Shown here piece after piece: positions 47,390 through 59,228 of a DNA stretch of 64,000 bases. The notes beneath the pieces were generated by a model. That model was not told where the DNA came from. It was given only the letters and a program-made list of their open reading frames with translations, and did not search any database. Positions within the stretch are counted from its first letter, which is position 1; each line of letters opens with the position of its first letter. A program made the position numbers and the translations under genes. Location of the stretch: positions 55,386 to 119,385 of the forward strand of contig JAGHQL010000071.1 in assembly GCA_020080175.1 (NCBI GenBank). Reading direction: 5' to 3'. Source of the DNA: Glutinoglossum americanum (Eukaryota; Ascomycota; Geoglossomycetes; Geoglossales; Geoglossaceae).

Positions 47390-47554
47390 CTAGTTGACAT
47401 AGCCACGCAGGGGGTGAGTTAGGAACTAGATGAGCATAGCATTCAGTCTTAAAATTCATTTATCGATAAAAAATCAAAAATAGCATTGCCCCTAAGGCAG
47501 ATACTCATATGGCTTCCCAAACGCAATATAGAGATAGAACGCTGCGAAATAAAA

Positions 47555-48346
47555 CTATAACAATCTTGGGCTACCTCTAAGTAAGGAATTCCCCTCAATC
47601 TCCGCCCTCATTGCTTCCTTAACAATATCCCCACATAGCCTCGCATAAGGATTCGTGCTCGCTGCCACTTTCCGAGCCCCTCGATCTCCATATCTCCCCG
47701 CTATCTCGAAATCCAAGTTCGCCATCTCCTCTAGCCCTGCCCTCCCAATTCCCCTCAAAGGCTCCGGAAGAAGCTGCCCACTACACTTCTCCTCCCACTT
47801 TTCCCCCTTTCCTCTATCGCCGCCTACCTCCAAACCGTAGTTGTCACCAAAGGAATTCGCAGCCTTCCAGAGCAAATGACCCCTCTGCGCGTGCGCGGCG
47901 GACAAAACATTCCCCTGCAACGCCGACACCCTGGCCCCAACTGCCGCCGGTGTGGCGAGGGCTATTGCTTTGCATAAGTCACTCCATAGTGTACTTCGCT
48001 GTACCGCCTCAGATCGCAAATCATCGCCAAGGAGTAAACGCAAAGCTTGTGCGCGATTGTTATATGCAGAGGCGTAGGTTGGGTGAGCCGTCACTAGATC
48101 GGTGAGCTGGGCGAGGGCGTGTTGAATGAGAGATGGAGATGGAGCTGGAATGTTGAGGGGTTGAATGGCGGTAAGTTCAGTGAACTGGAGGATCCGAAGC
48201 AGGTCTGCGGAGATATGAGGAAGAGAAGGCGGGCAGGTTGGGTCAATCAGAATGCTGGAGAAAGGCCCCGAAGATTCAGGGTCAAAGACCAAGCTGAGTA
48301 CCAGAGCATCGTTGTTACTGAGATTGAGTTGTGATTGGGCGGCCAT
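47555..48346 (-). CDS. TTC36-like tetratricopeptide protein, 263 aa
   Basis: This single-exon gene resembles TTC36: a TPR helix pair around residues 75-105 (THPTYASAYNNRAQALRLL), a following helical pair with AIALA, a third with AHAQRGHLLWKAA, and the closing NPYARLCGDIVKEAM block, which in the family is NPYAALCNxML. Compared with animal TTC36 (about 190 aa) it has an extra insertion at about 170-195 rich in Gly, Lys and Glu. TPR proteins bind partner proteins. Mouse TTC36 is reported to bind HPD and protect it from degradation; here the gene is convergent with HPPD at 165 bp and divergent from a dehydrogenase gene. A role as HPPD partner is therefore a reasonable inference. Confidence 0.8.
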   Translation of the reverse strand: MAAQSQLNLSNNDALVLSLVFDPESSGPFSSILIDPTCPPSLPHISADLLRILQFTELTAIQPLNIPAPSPSLIQHALAQLTDLVTAHPTYASAYNNRAQALRLLLGDDLRSEAVQRSTLWSDLCKAIALATPAAVGARVSALQGNVLSAAHAQRGHLLWKAANSFGDNYGLEVGGDRGKGEKWEEKCSGQLLPEPLRGIGRAGLEEMANLDFEIAGRYGDRGARKVAASTNPYARLCGDIVKEAMRAEIEGNSLLRGSPRLL

Positions 48347-48603
48347 GGTGTCTGCCCGTTCATGCTCGGTGGAAGGAACTACTTGCCGGCTTTATGGTGA
48401 ATTGGCTTTAACTACTTACGCTGCTTTAATGATATGAATGCTTCCTAGCTCTACGCTGAACAGTGTTGTGTAACCCACTTGCATAACGCGGGCCACCCAA
48501 TATTAAATGGGGGCCCCACTCGTTTGAGATTCCGATTTATTCGAGATTTCCACTTCCCGAAGATACCTCGACACCCTACTTTATTCTAAAGCCGACAGCA
48601 AAT
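48347..48603. promoter_or_regulatory. Short bidirectional promoter region
   Basis: Only 257 bp separate the start codons of the TTC36-like gene (minus) and the FMN dehydrogenase gene (plus), so both promoters must lie here or overlap the genes. This suggests shared regulation. No specific operator was identified. Confidence 0.6.
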
Positions 48604-50337
48604 ATGACTGGGCCAAAGCCTATTCCTATCCACGAGATAGTCCGCCATAACAAGCCAAACGACTGTTGGGTGGTAATTGAAGGTCAAGTATGGGATCTTA
48701 CCGAGTTCGCTCCGCAGCATCCGGGCGGCGAAGGTTGTAAGTATTCTAGCTTCCTAGACGTAGGCTATAGCGGTAACGAAACGATGAAAGTAATACTCCG
48801 GTATGCTGGCCAGGATGCCACTCGGCAATACAATGAAGTTCATACCCTCGCTCTACTGCCTACGGCTCTCACTATATCCAAATTGATGGGTAAACTCGAC
48901 ACGATAAATTCGATATGGCCGACGGCCCAGGACACGCTGAGTCAGGTCACCCACCAGAAAAAACCTCCGCTCTCCTCCATCCTCAGTTCCCACGACTTCG
49001 AAATAGCTGCTCACAGCACACTCTCGAAAAAAGCATGGGCCTTTTATTCTTCTGCAGCCACAGATCTCATTTCCGATAGGGCCAACAAGTCCTTTTACAA
49101 TCGAGTGTGGTTTCGACCGAGAGTCCTGAGGGATGTTAAGGAGGTGGATACAGTTTGTATGATCCAGGGTGTTCGGAGTTCCCTTCCCCTTTTCGTCGCG
49201 CCTGCAGCTATGGCAAGACTTGCGCATGAATCTGGAGAGAGAGGCATTGCCAAGGCGTGCTCCAAAAAGGGGATAATCCAATGCGTTAGTTGAATGTGCC
49301 CTGTGCCCCGCCCCTCGATAGAGAGGCAGCGAGCGGGTCAATTAGCTAATTAGAAAACCGTCATACCAAAGGCCTCGATCAATGCATCCTACGCTATCGA
49401 AGAAATTGTCTCCGCAGCTCCTGCTGATTATCCTTTCTTCTTTCAACTATATGTGAACAAGCATAGACCATCATCCGAATTGCTCCTAAAGCGGGTTTGG
49501 GATCTTGGCATCCGTGTATTATTTCTAACCGTAGACGCTCCCGCCCCTGGGAAACGCGAAGCAGATGAGGCGGTCCGAGCGGGTGACATTCTGAGCACGC
49601 CAATGAGCGGTACGTCGGCTACTCGCGATAAGACTGGAAGTGGACTCGCGAGGACTATGGGGACTTATATCGACCCTTCGCTGAGTTGGGAAGACTTGGT
49701 GTGGCTGAGGAGTTTCTGGATGGGAAAGGTTATAGTTAAAGGAGTGCAATCTGTGGAAGATGCAAAGAGAGCGAGCAAAGAAGGAATTGACGGCATAGTC
49801 CTGAGGTAGGGAGGCGATATCCATAATGACCGTATCCAGCGTTGACTGGGGTGTAGTAACCATGGTGGAAGAAACCTGGACACATCTTCACCGGCTGTCC
49901 TGGTACTACTAGAGCTACGACGGCACTGCCCTGAGATATTCAGCCAGCTAGAAGTGTATGTCGATGGCGGCATAAGGCGCGGAACCGATATCTTAAAGGC
50001 CCTCTGTCTGGGTGCAACAGCGGTCTCGATTGGGCGACCATTCCTTTATGCGCTCTCCTACGGCGAGGATGGAGTGGAGCATCTCATCGACAGTGAGTCT
50101 CTACCTGAGTTTTCCATGATTGCCTCTGATCAACATTAGACCAGAGAATCCGAAAGAGATATGCTGACAAAGTTCTCAGTTTTGCGAGATGAGTTGGAGA
50201 CCGCTATGAGACTCCTTGGGATTACGGACCTCTCGCAGTTACACTCAGGTCTAGTCAATACAGGGGACATCGACCATTTGGTGCCCTCAACTCAAGGCGA
50301 TATATTCACCAAAAGAGGGTTAAAAGCTAAGATTTGA
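48604..50337 (+). CDS. Cytochrome b5-FMN 2-hydroxyacid dehydrogenase (flavocytochrome b2/mandelate dehydrogenase type), five exons, 484 aa
   Basis: Exons 48604-48736, 48791-49284, 49372-49805, 49857-50092 and 50180-50337 sum to 485 codons in frame. The N-terminal haem domain has both ligand His (HPGGEG and NEVHT). The FMN barrel has the catalytic set of flavocytochrome b2: FYSSAA (Tyr), FFQLYVNK (Tyr), [12 protein letters not shown] (Asp), KVIVKGV (Lys) and SNHGGR with His356 and Arg359. It would oxidise an L-2-hydroxyacid and pass electrons to cytochrome c or another acceptor. The protein begins directly with the haem domain and has no mitochondrial presequence, unlike yeast Cyb2. Among aromatic genes, 4-hydroxyphenyllactate or mandelate-type acids are plausible substrates. 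The first intron (54 nt) has no stop and is a multiple of three, so unspliced mRNA would still be readable. Confidence 0.92.
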
Positions 50338-53300
50338 GAGTTACAAGCATACTATGTTACTTGCGATTTCTCCACCAACGATAATGCAACCGCACGCCGG
50401 CAGTTTGCGAAGCAATATCAACGGGTAGGGACGTGTTTACATTAATACTATTTAGTCGGACCAGCTTGTTCTTTTATTTAAGCCAGATAATAAATTCTCG
50501 TATATCGATTAATTACACCCCCGTGGTGACAGCCAGAGAGAGATCACCTGCGTGGGATTTAGGACACTACAATTTCCACCCCTAGAAGAAGCACCCTTCC
50601 GTGAACCCCACATTCATAATCGTTGAAGGTGACTGCTCAGCTAGGGCAAGCCCCACCCCTTTTACCCCTATTTCTTAATATCCGAGGGCCGTTAATTCGA
50701 CTTGATAATTACAGCTAAGAGTTTGGGCGATGACAAATGAACAAATTACAAAAATTAAATACCCACCCAGCATGCGGAGAATTTGTGGCCACAAACATAC
50801 AATTTCCCTCGCGAAGACAAGTGAGATGTCTTTGCAGTCCCGAGCCACAACCGTGAAAAAAACCTCAGAAACGAAATCAAAAGCAACCAGTTTCAGAGCT
50901 CTTCCTAGTGTCCCCCTGACTAAGACTAGCTTCCCGTGAATCACTCAATATCTTGCAAAATTTGGTGCATTCCGAGTTTGTTACGAAACATAACCACCTG
51001 AAGCCCTGTTAACAGGGGTCGCGAACGCCAAGGCACCTCATGCAAGTAAGCCCTCAATTTTCACGGGAAATTTATTCTGCGAAGCTCGCAACAGGAGCTC
51101 TTTGTTCAAGTCGCAGCTGGGTTTCTACTCTTCTGTGCGGCACTCCCTGCGCTAGTATTAGCGCCTGGTGATGCCCTGCACACATACACTAGGCAAAAGA
51201 GCCATGCGCTATACCGAGATACATCGGTACAATATGAGACGAACAATGTAGCCGCTCTCACCTCTAGCCGTCCGAAATCTCTCACCTTGGCGCTTTCCTA
51301 GTTAGTGATGACAAAATTTCGGCCCCCTGCCCAGTTGCGTACACCCACCCTAATGTACAATAAACCAAGAACCGACAAGCGAAAATAAAAACAAATTCAT
51401 GATCGGTAGGCTGCATGTATGTGCTTGTATGAGAAAGAGAAATGGTATTGAGGAACGAGAAGCGTAATGCAACGGGCATTAATCTAAGGGCGCCCAAGGT
51501 GAAAAATCCTTTGCCAATTTATACATCACCCACTTACCCCAGAGAAGAATTGATACAACGGAAAACCATCTCACGATAAGGCAAACAGAAAGGCTTCCTC
51601 TAACTCCAGAGCACGAACCAACACCCGAAAGGACAGACGGAACGCCAATAAGAACATACTCCAAACTAAGAATTGATAACCTTTCGATAGCCAGCAGCGA
51701 GGTGGAGGCGGGGCGCTGTCAAAAACTGAGCCTATCCAGCCATAGATATAAAATCACTTGAGATACAATATATAGTAAAGACGAGAAAGTTCACCCATGT
51801 GCGCCGGAGGAAAACCCATAGACCAGATATTCTAGAACTGCTATCTTAGGTAGAATCAAGCTCTTTTAAATACCGGGTAAAGGGTGTTGCTTGGTGATCA
51901 CCATATGAGAATTTACTCACGAGCCCATGATCCTGCATACTCCCGCTCCTCATTTGACACTGCCTTTATCTCTCTGTAAGGTCCGCAATGCTGATGCTCC
52001 GTCTCCCCGTCCCCTATTCCTCGCTCAGTTCATCACGGGTTTCTGCGACGAATGTTACGGAGGGCCGCTGTTTTAGGTGTCGGTGCAAGCAGCAACTGTC
52101 GCTAACTGCCCAAATTAGCCTAGCCACCCCCGCGTTCTGATGCCCAGCCACAAAAGCAGCGTCATGCCATGACCCCCACCTCTCTCCACGTTCTGCCTGC
52201 TGCTCTGCTCTATCCATCCATGTCCACCCCCCACAAACCATCACCTAATGAAAAGACAAACCACGGAAATACCCGCTATATCCGGAATTTGGAATTCTGC
52301 CTCCGTCGAGACGGGAAGGTGCGGTATGTGAATGGTCTTGTTTGTAGCCAACTTGTCTCCTGAATTAACTTTTATAGGAACAGGATGTCTAGTGCTCCCT
52401 AGAGTGGCTATCTAGACCCCTTAGTTCAAGAGTTGCCAGCGTTTTTCGCGATAAGCAGTGGGGGAGCTAGCTCGGTCGTGCCAAGGGTTTTTTTAGTAAG
52501 AGCAAGTACCCAGCCCATAGTAATACCTTTCACCGTGGAGGATTGTGGACGCCTTATCGTTTGAATCCGTTGCATAGTGTGAGCCAGTTATTTTCTTCCC
52601 GATTTTCAAGGCGAGAACTGGATCGGCAGGGACCTATTGATTGGTTGGCCGGGGTAGATTAGCGGACCGCCTCATAACGCCATCCCCTGCTATGTACTCC
52701 GGAACCGCTGCGAAGCAGAAAGTGTAATAAGGTATGCCTAGGCTAAGTTTAAATGCAATTTCAAAGATAACAGCTCTTGCCCGAGCAGTCCGTTAGATAT
52801 CGCCTCGGTCTAGTTTGATGGTTCTACACCATAATGATGTTTTGAAAGGTCCAACCCTGCTTGTTTACCGCTTATTTCTAAACGAGATCTAGCTTAGAAG
52901 AGTAAGAAAGAGGCAACGGATCGTTAGCGTTTGAATGAGTAGGTATGGCTTCGTTCCGCTCCCTGTGATGTCGTGGGGGTGATGAGGAAAATCGCCCGTC
53001 GCTGCGATGTCCTTTCTTTTTCCAGGATCGCATACGTGCTGGCATTTTGGCGTGTAAATTCATAACGGCATGTCAAAGCAAAAGCTCATCGAATTCAAAT
53101 TGACCCACATCTCCTTTTGCAGCCTCAAGTCCCGCCAGTTTCATAATTGGTTTTACCAGGGTACCGTTCATGGATTATAGTCGTAGTCATTTAGATTGGG
53201 TCCAGGGATGTTGGTTAGCTTCCTATTGGGCCGCATTTATATATCCGATGGCAGCCAACAATGGTGAGTAAGCACAGCTATAGCCTAAATTAATATATTT

Positions 53301-53451
53301 TCGTGGGGTGACAAGGCAAGGCTGTCTTATCTACGCTTATCAGCATGCGGGTTGAACCTCACTACTCAGGACTGAGACACTTTGGACACGCTCTAGCTGT
53401 TCTAGTGGATCTCGTGGCTACGATTCTTGACTTAATTACCCTATACAGGGC
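50338..53451. other. Gene-poor spacer
   Basis: About 3.1 kb without a recognisable gene, RNA gene or transposon. Open frames of 60-90 aa occur on both strands with no motifs. A short 5' exon of the kinase gene could lie in the last few hundred bases, because a CAG acceptor-like site sits just before the chosen ATG. Confidence 0.5.
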
Positions 53452-56235
53452 ATGGCTCAGACTACCGGCCATCAAAATCGCCTTCTGGCACTGGACAGAC
53501 ACTTCCCTTCGCCATGGCGTCATAAGACAGATTCTGATATCGAAAGCATCGCCAGGATACTGAGGTCAAGTGACCTGAAACAATGGGCGAAGGAGGCCCG
53601 TCTCTACAGCATCCTCCGCATGATCGACCGCTTAGATTTAATGGATGATCTCCTCCATCGAGGCTTCAGGGACCTTTGGCTCCCGCTCCCTTCACTAAGA
53701 ATTCCATCAGCCCTAAGGAGCGAGTTTGCGAAAGCCCAGAAGTATGTGCTCACTCGGGACTTTTCAGGCACTGCCAGGTGGCCATATCGCAGACATCTAT
53801 CCTTCAGCCAAGAACAGGACGTTCCCCTAGGGCATCGCCATCGACGAGAGATTGGCAATTACGAGGTAGATTTGGTTTATGAATCCTCAGGCAACCAGTC
53901 ACTAGCAACCAAGTGCTGGCGGCGTGGGCCCAAGTTGGAAGACGACCTAGTAATGAAAATGATTCAGCAGGAAATACGGATCACCAAGCGCCTCTGTCAC
54001 CGCCATTGCGTTGAGTATGTTGGGAGTTATACAACCACCACATCCGTCGGCCTACTGATCCTCCCGGTAGCGGAGCGTGACCTTCTAACATTTCTCCGCA
54101 GCGCTGAGTGTAATATATCTGAATATGTGCTATGCCAGAGTTGGTTCGGGTGTCTGACATCCGCTCTACTCTACCTGCACAACAACAATATCAGGCAAGC
54201 CCTCAGCTTTGAACCGAAAGCTCACTCCGCTCCACTAACTATCGGACAGTAATATCGATATTCGGCCCGATAGCCTTTTAGTCGCAAATAATTCAATCTT
54301 CTTGGCGGGCTTTAGCATTAGGTAGGTAACTAATTAGTATTCTCCTATGACGCTAGAAGCTGAAGTTCTTCAGTTCGGACTGCAAAAGGAGCTCAGTCGG
54401 AGCCGTAAATGGATCCGGCGTCAACTCACTACGCTACGTCTCTCCTGAGGGATGCAATCAAGGTGACTTAATTGGTTCCTCGGATGTCTGGTCTCTAGGC
54501 TGTGTGTTCTTGGAAATGCTCACCGTCATAGCCCGTCGTGGTGTAGCTCACCTCGAGCGGTGGTTGGTGAGCCATTCCCCGGATAGTAACGGAGTCTATG
54601 GTAGAGCTACTTCAACCATACTGCTATATATTCAGCAATTTCTCAGACAGCGTTTCTGGCCCTCGGATCCAAGAGTTGTAGACCTCACTCAGGGAATGCT
54701 AGACCCCAGAGCTGAGAACCGCCCAACTGCCAGACAGATTGCCTCCCAGCTGAGGGGTATCTCAGAAGATGGACCTCAATGGTGCGGCCGCTGCTGTATT
54801 AAGCATCTCACCGATGACGGTGGCCTAGAAGGCTTATACCATTTTGTAGCTAGACAAGAGGCTTTTACTGAGGCAGATATCCAGTTTATCAGTCGCAGGC
54901 TAGCGTGGGATCGGCTGCTTGAATGGTCTTCTATACCGCGAACGTATATTGTCCTATGCTTGATGGACAAGTTGGATCTCATGCCAAAATTTCTCCAGGC
55001 TGGCGTCTCTGATATCTGGTTCCCATATGATAAACAGCTCATTCGACAATTGCTAAGCAACCAGCAGGTCGTTCAGGATTTCTTAGCAAAGCAAAACACG
55101 GTTTTGAGCAAGAAGCTTGTAGTAGATGTGCATCAGCATCAGCACATCTTGGATGGGGACGGGGACGAGTACCTTCCACGGATCAAGGGACTGGGGTCGG
55201 GTGGCTTCGGGTCTGTTTGGCATGTGTACGATCCTGGAAGCGATCGCGAGCTCGCAAAGAAACTCATACCACGAGTCAAAGTAGTTCTCGAGAACCGGGC
55301 AAAAGACGCTGCCAATATCTTCCAGAGAGAGCTAGCCACTCTGCGGCGTCTGTCTGTCAAAGAACATCGACATCTCGTCAGGGTAGTTGGTAGTTACACC
55401 GACCAAAGCGACTTTGTGCTCTTATTTTCTCCTGTTGCCGACATGAACCTAGGAACCTACCTCGATGATAGGACACCACAGAGAGATTTTAAACATCTCG
55501 AGCGCTGGTTTGGCTGCCTGGCTACAGCATTGCAGTACCTTCACAACATGAAAATCCGGTGCGTCCAGGGTTTCTGATTTGGTAACATAGCAGCGCTAAC
55601 TTACTCAGACACAAGGACATAAAGCCACAAAACGTTTTGGTCAAGGGAGACAACGTTTTGCTTGCGGATTTTGGAATCAGGTAAGGACATGACCGCCCGT
55701 CTCGTCTGGCTCAGCCACTGAATCAAGATGCAGCTATGATTGGAGCAGTAACTCGCGTCCCACAACATCCGGACCAGGGTCGCGGGATCCGCGATACTGC
55801 GCACCAGAGGTCGCTGACTGGGAAGCTCGTAACGAATCATCCGACATCTTCTCACTAGGGTGTGTGTTCCTTGAGATGTTCTCTACACTCAAAGGCCACC
55901 CACCCCTAAAAATCCGACAGTACTTCGAAGAGAATGGGACTGGCGCGACCTGGTACCACAAGAACCAGGAAGCTCTGAGATCCTTCTCCAACCTGCTCTA
56001 TAATGAAACGGAAATCGGCGACCGCCCACCACTATCCTGGATAAGTGCAATGACCTGCTCAGAGAGAAGCAGGCGCCTTAGTTCCAGCGCACTAGTGGAA
56101 AGAATTTTGGATACAGAGGGGATGAATGAACAGCAGATCAACAGATTTTGCGGAAAGTGCTGCATTGCAGCTTACACGGCTAGTAATACCGCAACATCCG
56201 AACTCGCGCTATCTGGGAATGCGAGGGGGTCTTAA
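53452..56235 (+). CDS. Tandem pseudokinase-kinase protein, five exons, 857 aa
   Basis: Exons 53452-54194, 54250-54321, 54374-55558, 55609-55680 and 55734-56235 join in frame. Two copies of one unit are present: a helical lead-in (ILRMIDRLDLMDDLL in copy 1, VLCLMDKLDLMPKFL in copy 2) and then a protein-kinase fold. Copy 2 looks active: GSGGFGSVW, ELAKKLI, RHKDIKPQNVLV (Asp670), LADFGIS (Asp687) and YCAPE. Copy 1 is degraded: no Gly loop, SNIDIRPDSLLV in place of HKD and LAGFSIS in place of LADFGIS, so the metal-binding Asp is gone (Gly268), though YVSPE and SDVWSLGCVFLEM remain. Introns sit at the same place and phase in both copies and the short exons between them are both 72 nt. Intron 1 has a GC donor. 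It probably is a Ser/Thr kinase controlled by its pseudokinase half. Confidence 0.85.
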
Positions 56236-57595
56236 GTCTTTAATAATAACTAGTTTATAACTATAGATGCTATTTACGAAGTTCACCCGGCAAAAAAGAC
56301 TACTCTATCAAGCATCTGACCACCAGCGCGAAGAGGAAAAGAGACGAAAAAAATCAGGAACTGAATTTCCTCAGCTTTTGGCCGCTGCCTCGTAGCCCAA
56401 AAATATTTCCCCGCTTGTCACGAAAAAACATCGAGTGGAATAAGTTGCTGCTTTACTCCACAAAACAGCCGGAGCGAATGACCAATCGCCGCTTTGAGGC
56501 CGACGTATTAATTAGCGCTGGTTTCTCGTGCCGGTTTGGGCAATTAATATCATCACCCCATATTATCCCGCCGCCGCACTACGCCACAAAACCTTATAGT
56601 GTGGCGATCCAAGACCACTCAACTCCGTTATAGGTAATTGATTTCGGAATAACGGTCGTTTAATAAATTAGCTTTGGTGGCAACGCTCGAGTAAATAAAC
56701 TTCACTGGGATTCCCGTTTTGCTAGTACGCTCGAAAAACATTGAAGAAATTGGAATGCCTTTGTTAATATTAACCTAATCCGTTTGTCTATCTTTCCCGT
56801 ATGCAAATTCCAAACCAAGTTTATTCCAGCTTTTTTTTTAGTCTATTCGCTCCCCTTTCTAGGTTCTCCAATTCCAGCGAAAACGATGCATGGCACCTCT
56901 GTACTGCTGTCATTCCTCTCCGTCCTCTGTACAGGCTTGTAGCCTCTGAGTGCAAAATCTTGTCCCCGGTCTATCATAAACATTGCCTCTCAGACTCTAT
57001 CATAAAATCTTCCGTAAAAACGGTGAAACATAAATAACCTCCGTAGTACACCGCCCCGCTATAACTCGGTTCGCCGTTTCTCAGGACTCTGATAAAAGTT
57101 ACAACCTCTAAAAATTCAACTTAAAGATTACCCCTAGTCTAGGCATATCTAGGAGGTATTAGGGATGACCTCGACTGGGTGGTAAAGCGCCTCAGAGCCA
57201 GAGCCTGTTTTGTGTCCAGAGCAGCGAGGACGACCGGCCTTGGCCATTGAAGTACACAGGGTAACAAAATAAAAAACATGTGGAGCCCTGCAATTGGAAA
57301 ATCCACATCCTGAGCTTGGCGGAAAACGCCCCGAGACGCAAAGTGCCGAGTAGAAACTCAAATTACACAGAAATGCCACCCGAGACACCCGCCCATTGAA
57401 TTAAGTACATGCAAAAACCCAACGTCTAAATAAACTCCTTAAAAAAATTTAGAACCATGCCCTAAATAGTAGCTCTAAAAGATAGGACAAAAGAATAAAA
57501 GGATAAAAAGGACCTCCATGAGAGTTCGAGGATATCTTCCGGCAATATAAAGAATTCCGCCAATCGGGGGAAGGGTGGGAAATGTATGGTGAATG
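56236..57595. other. Intergenic spacer
   Basis: Convergent 3' flank of the kinase and patatin-like genes. Pyrimidine-rich and A-rich tracts only; no gene recognised. Confidence 0.5.
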
Positions 57596-59228
57596 CTAAT
57601 TAGCCAATTCGTGAGGGTCGAGTTCATAGGGGAGCTCAACCGGGTATTGCGGTGGGTGTGAAGGATGCCCCATCCGGTGTGGCTGCTGTAGCTGTGGATC
57701 GTACTGGCGGCCTGGGTTGGAGTGCCTGTATGCGTGGTCCCCTCCTGAGTGGTACCCGTGGGCCGGGGTCCGCTGCCAGCGAGGTATATGGTGGGGGGTT
57801 CTGGCCCCAGGCGTACTCAAGTTAACATAGCGCATCGCTGCGATTGTAGGGCATCTTCGCCTGCGGTAGTTGACGAGTTGTTGCGCGCAATCGTTGAGCT
57901 CATTCCGGACATCGATTTGGTCAAGATAGCGGCGAGTGGCGCTCTCTATTGCGGAAAACGTAATGCTGTGATTGCCGACAACGCCCTTCCACTCGTCCAT
58001 TTCCACGTCACCGAGTCCGGTGTCGACATTAAAGCGATAATATGGAATCCCCCAATGCCGGGCTGTCTCGGTCATATGCCTATGCACTCTCTCCGGGTCC
58101 ATTAAAGACCTGTCGGAATTGCCGACCAAGCCAAGAGACTTTCTGAGTGCCCGGACCCTACTGAAAGTAGAGAGTGGTGCTCCTATACCGTTACCGATGC
58201 TCACAAGGACCCCGACAGGGCAGTATTGGGCCGCCGAGGCCCCAGTCTCCTGCCTATACATGGAGCAAGCCTCGTTGAAACCTTCCACACTCGGGTTATT
58301 TTCCCAGGTTCCGCCGTCTCTAAAGTGGCTACCATTGATTTCGACCTTGCGAAAGTAGCGAGGAGTGGCAAAAGTCGCCATGGCTGCTTCCCAGACGTAG
58401 CAGTTGATATTTACATCCGGGTTGCGGTTTCGAGCCTGTTCACGTGGGTGCGGAGAGGCACCAATAGGAGTGCGGGGGTAAGATCGTAATAAGTGAGGTG
58501 TCTCCGTTGCGCGCTTGGCTTTCAGGATCGTTAAAATAGTTCTGTTTAATTAGTGCTAGGCTCAACTATTTGGACATTTAAAACCCACGTTCGGCAGCGA
58601 CTCTCCTCGCCAGTTGTATGCAGTAGGGCATCGGGTTGGTCTTGCGCTGACTCGTCCGTCGAGACACGATCTCTGACCAAACCTACTACAAATTTCTTGA
58701 GCTTTCGGTGGCTGTACTGGTTGTGCTTGAAGTGCCGCTTCTTTGCAATAATTGTCTCCCCCAAGCGGTTGTACTCTTCTTTGCAAGCATCGATATTCAT
58801 GCGGAGACGACCGAGCATTATTGCAATAAATCTGCAGTCCATTTGTTAACACCTCGCCTACAGAAGCCGGGCCTTGCCGGGTTACTTACCCTCCTGTGTT
58901 TGTTCCCACCACATAGTCAAAGTAGTGACAAGGAACTGGTGGATTTTGGTCGGAAGCTCTTGGGTCATATTGGCTCATCGGTTCATCGTGTTCTGCCACC
59001 GAGGGGAGACGAGCGTCTTCGGTTCTCTCAAGCTCTCCAACCTTGGCCATAAGCCGCTCGAGGATTAATAGGCTAGAGTAACTCCTGATCCACCCGCCGT
59101 CTACAAACAATCAACGTTAGAAGCTGCTAGAATCTTGGAAGTGAATGGCTGGACTTGCCTAGAGTTAGAATGATGTCTTTCGTGGGGTCATGGCCTGGGG
59201 GGTCCCTTGAGGAAGAACCGGCATTCAT
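57596..59228 (-). CDS. Patatin-like phospholipase-fold protein with lost catalytic motifs, four exons, 489 aa
   Basis: Exons 59228-59159, 59100-58890, 58831-58589 and 58541-57596 join in frame, restoring ILTLDGG, GTNTGGFIAIMLGRL, RCRTTILTILKAK and HLLRSY. Patatin proteins cut acyl chains from lipids with a Ser-Asp dyad. Here the GxSxG nucleophile elbow reads GTNTGG: Ser is replaced by Asn91 (codon AAC). The oxyanion loop, normally DGGGxRG, reads DGGWIRS at residues 24-30. The dyad Asp is kept (RDGGTWENNP, Asp250). The C-terminus is His/Pro/Gln-rich and looks disordered. Intron 1 uses a GC donor (GCAAGT). The frame is otherwise intact over 489 codons, so it is probably an expressed pseudoenzyme and not a dead gene, although recent inactivation cannot be excluded. 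Confidence 0.82.
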
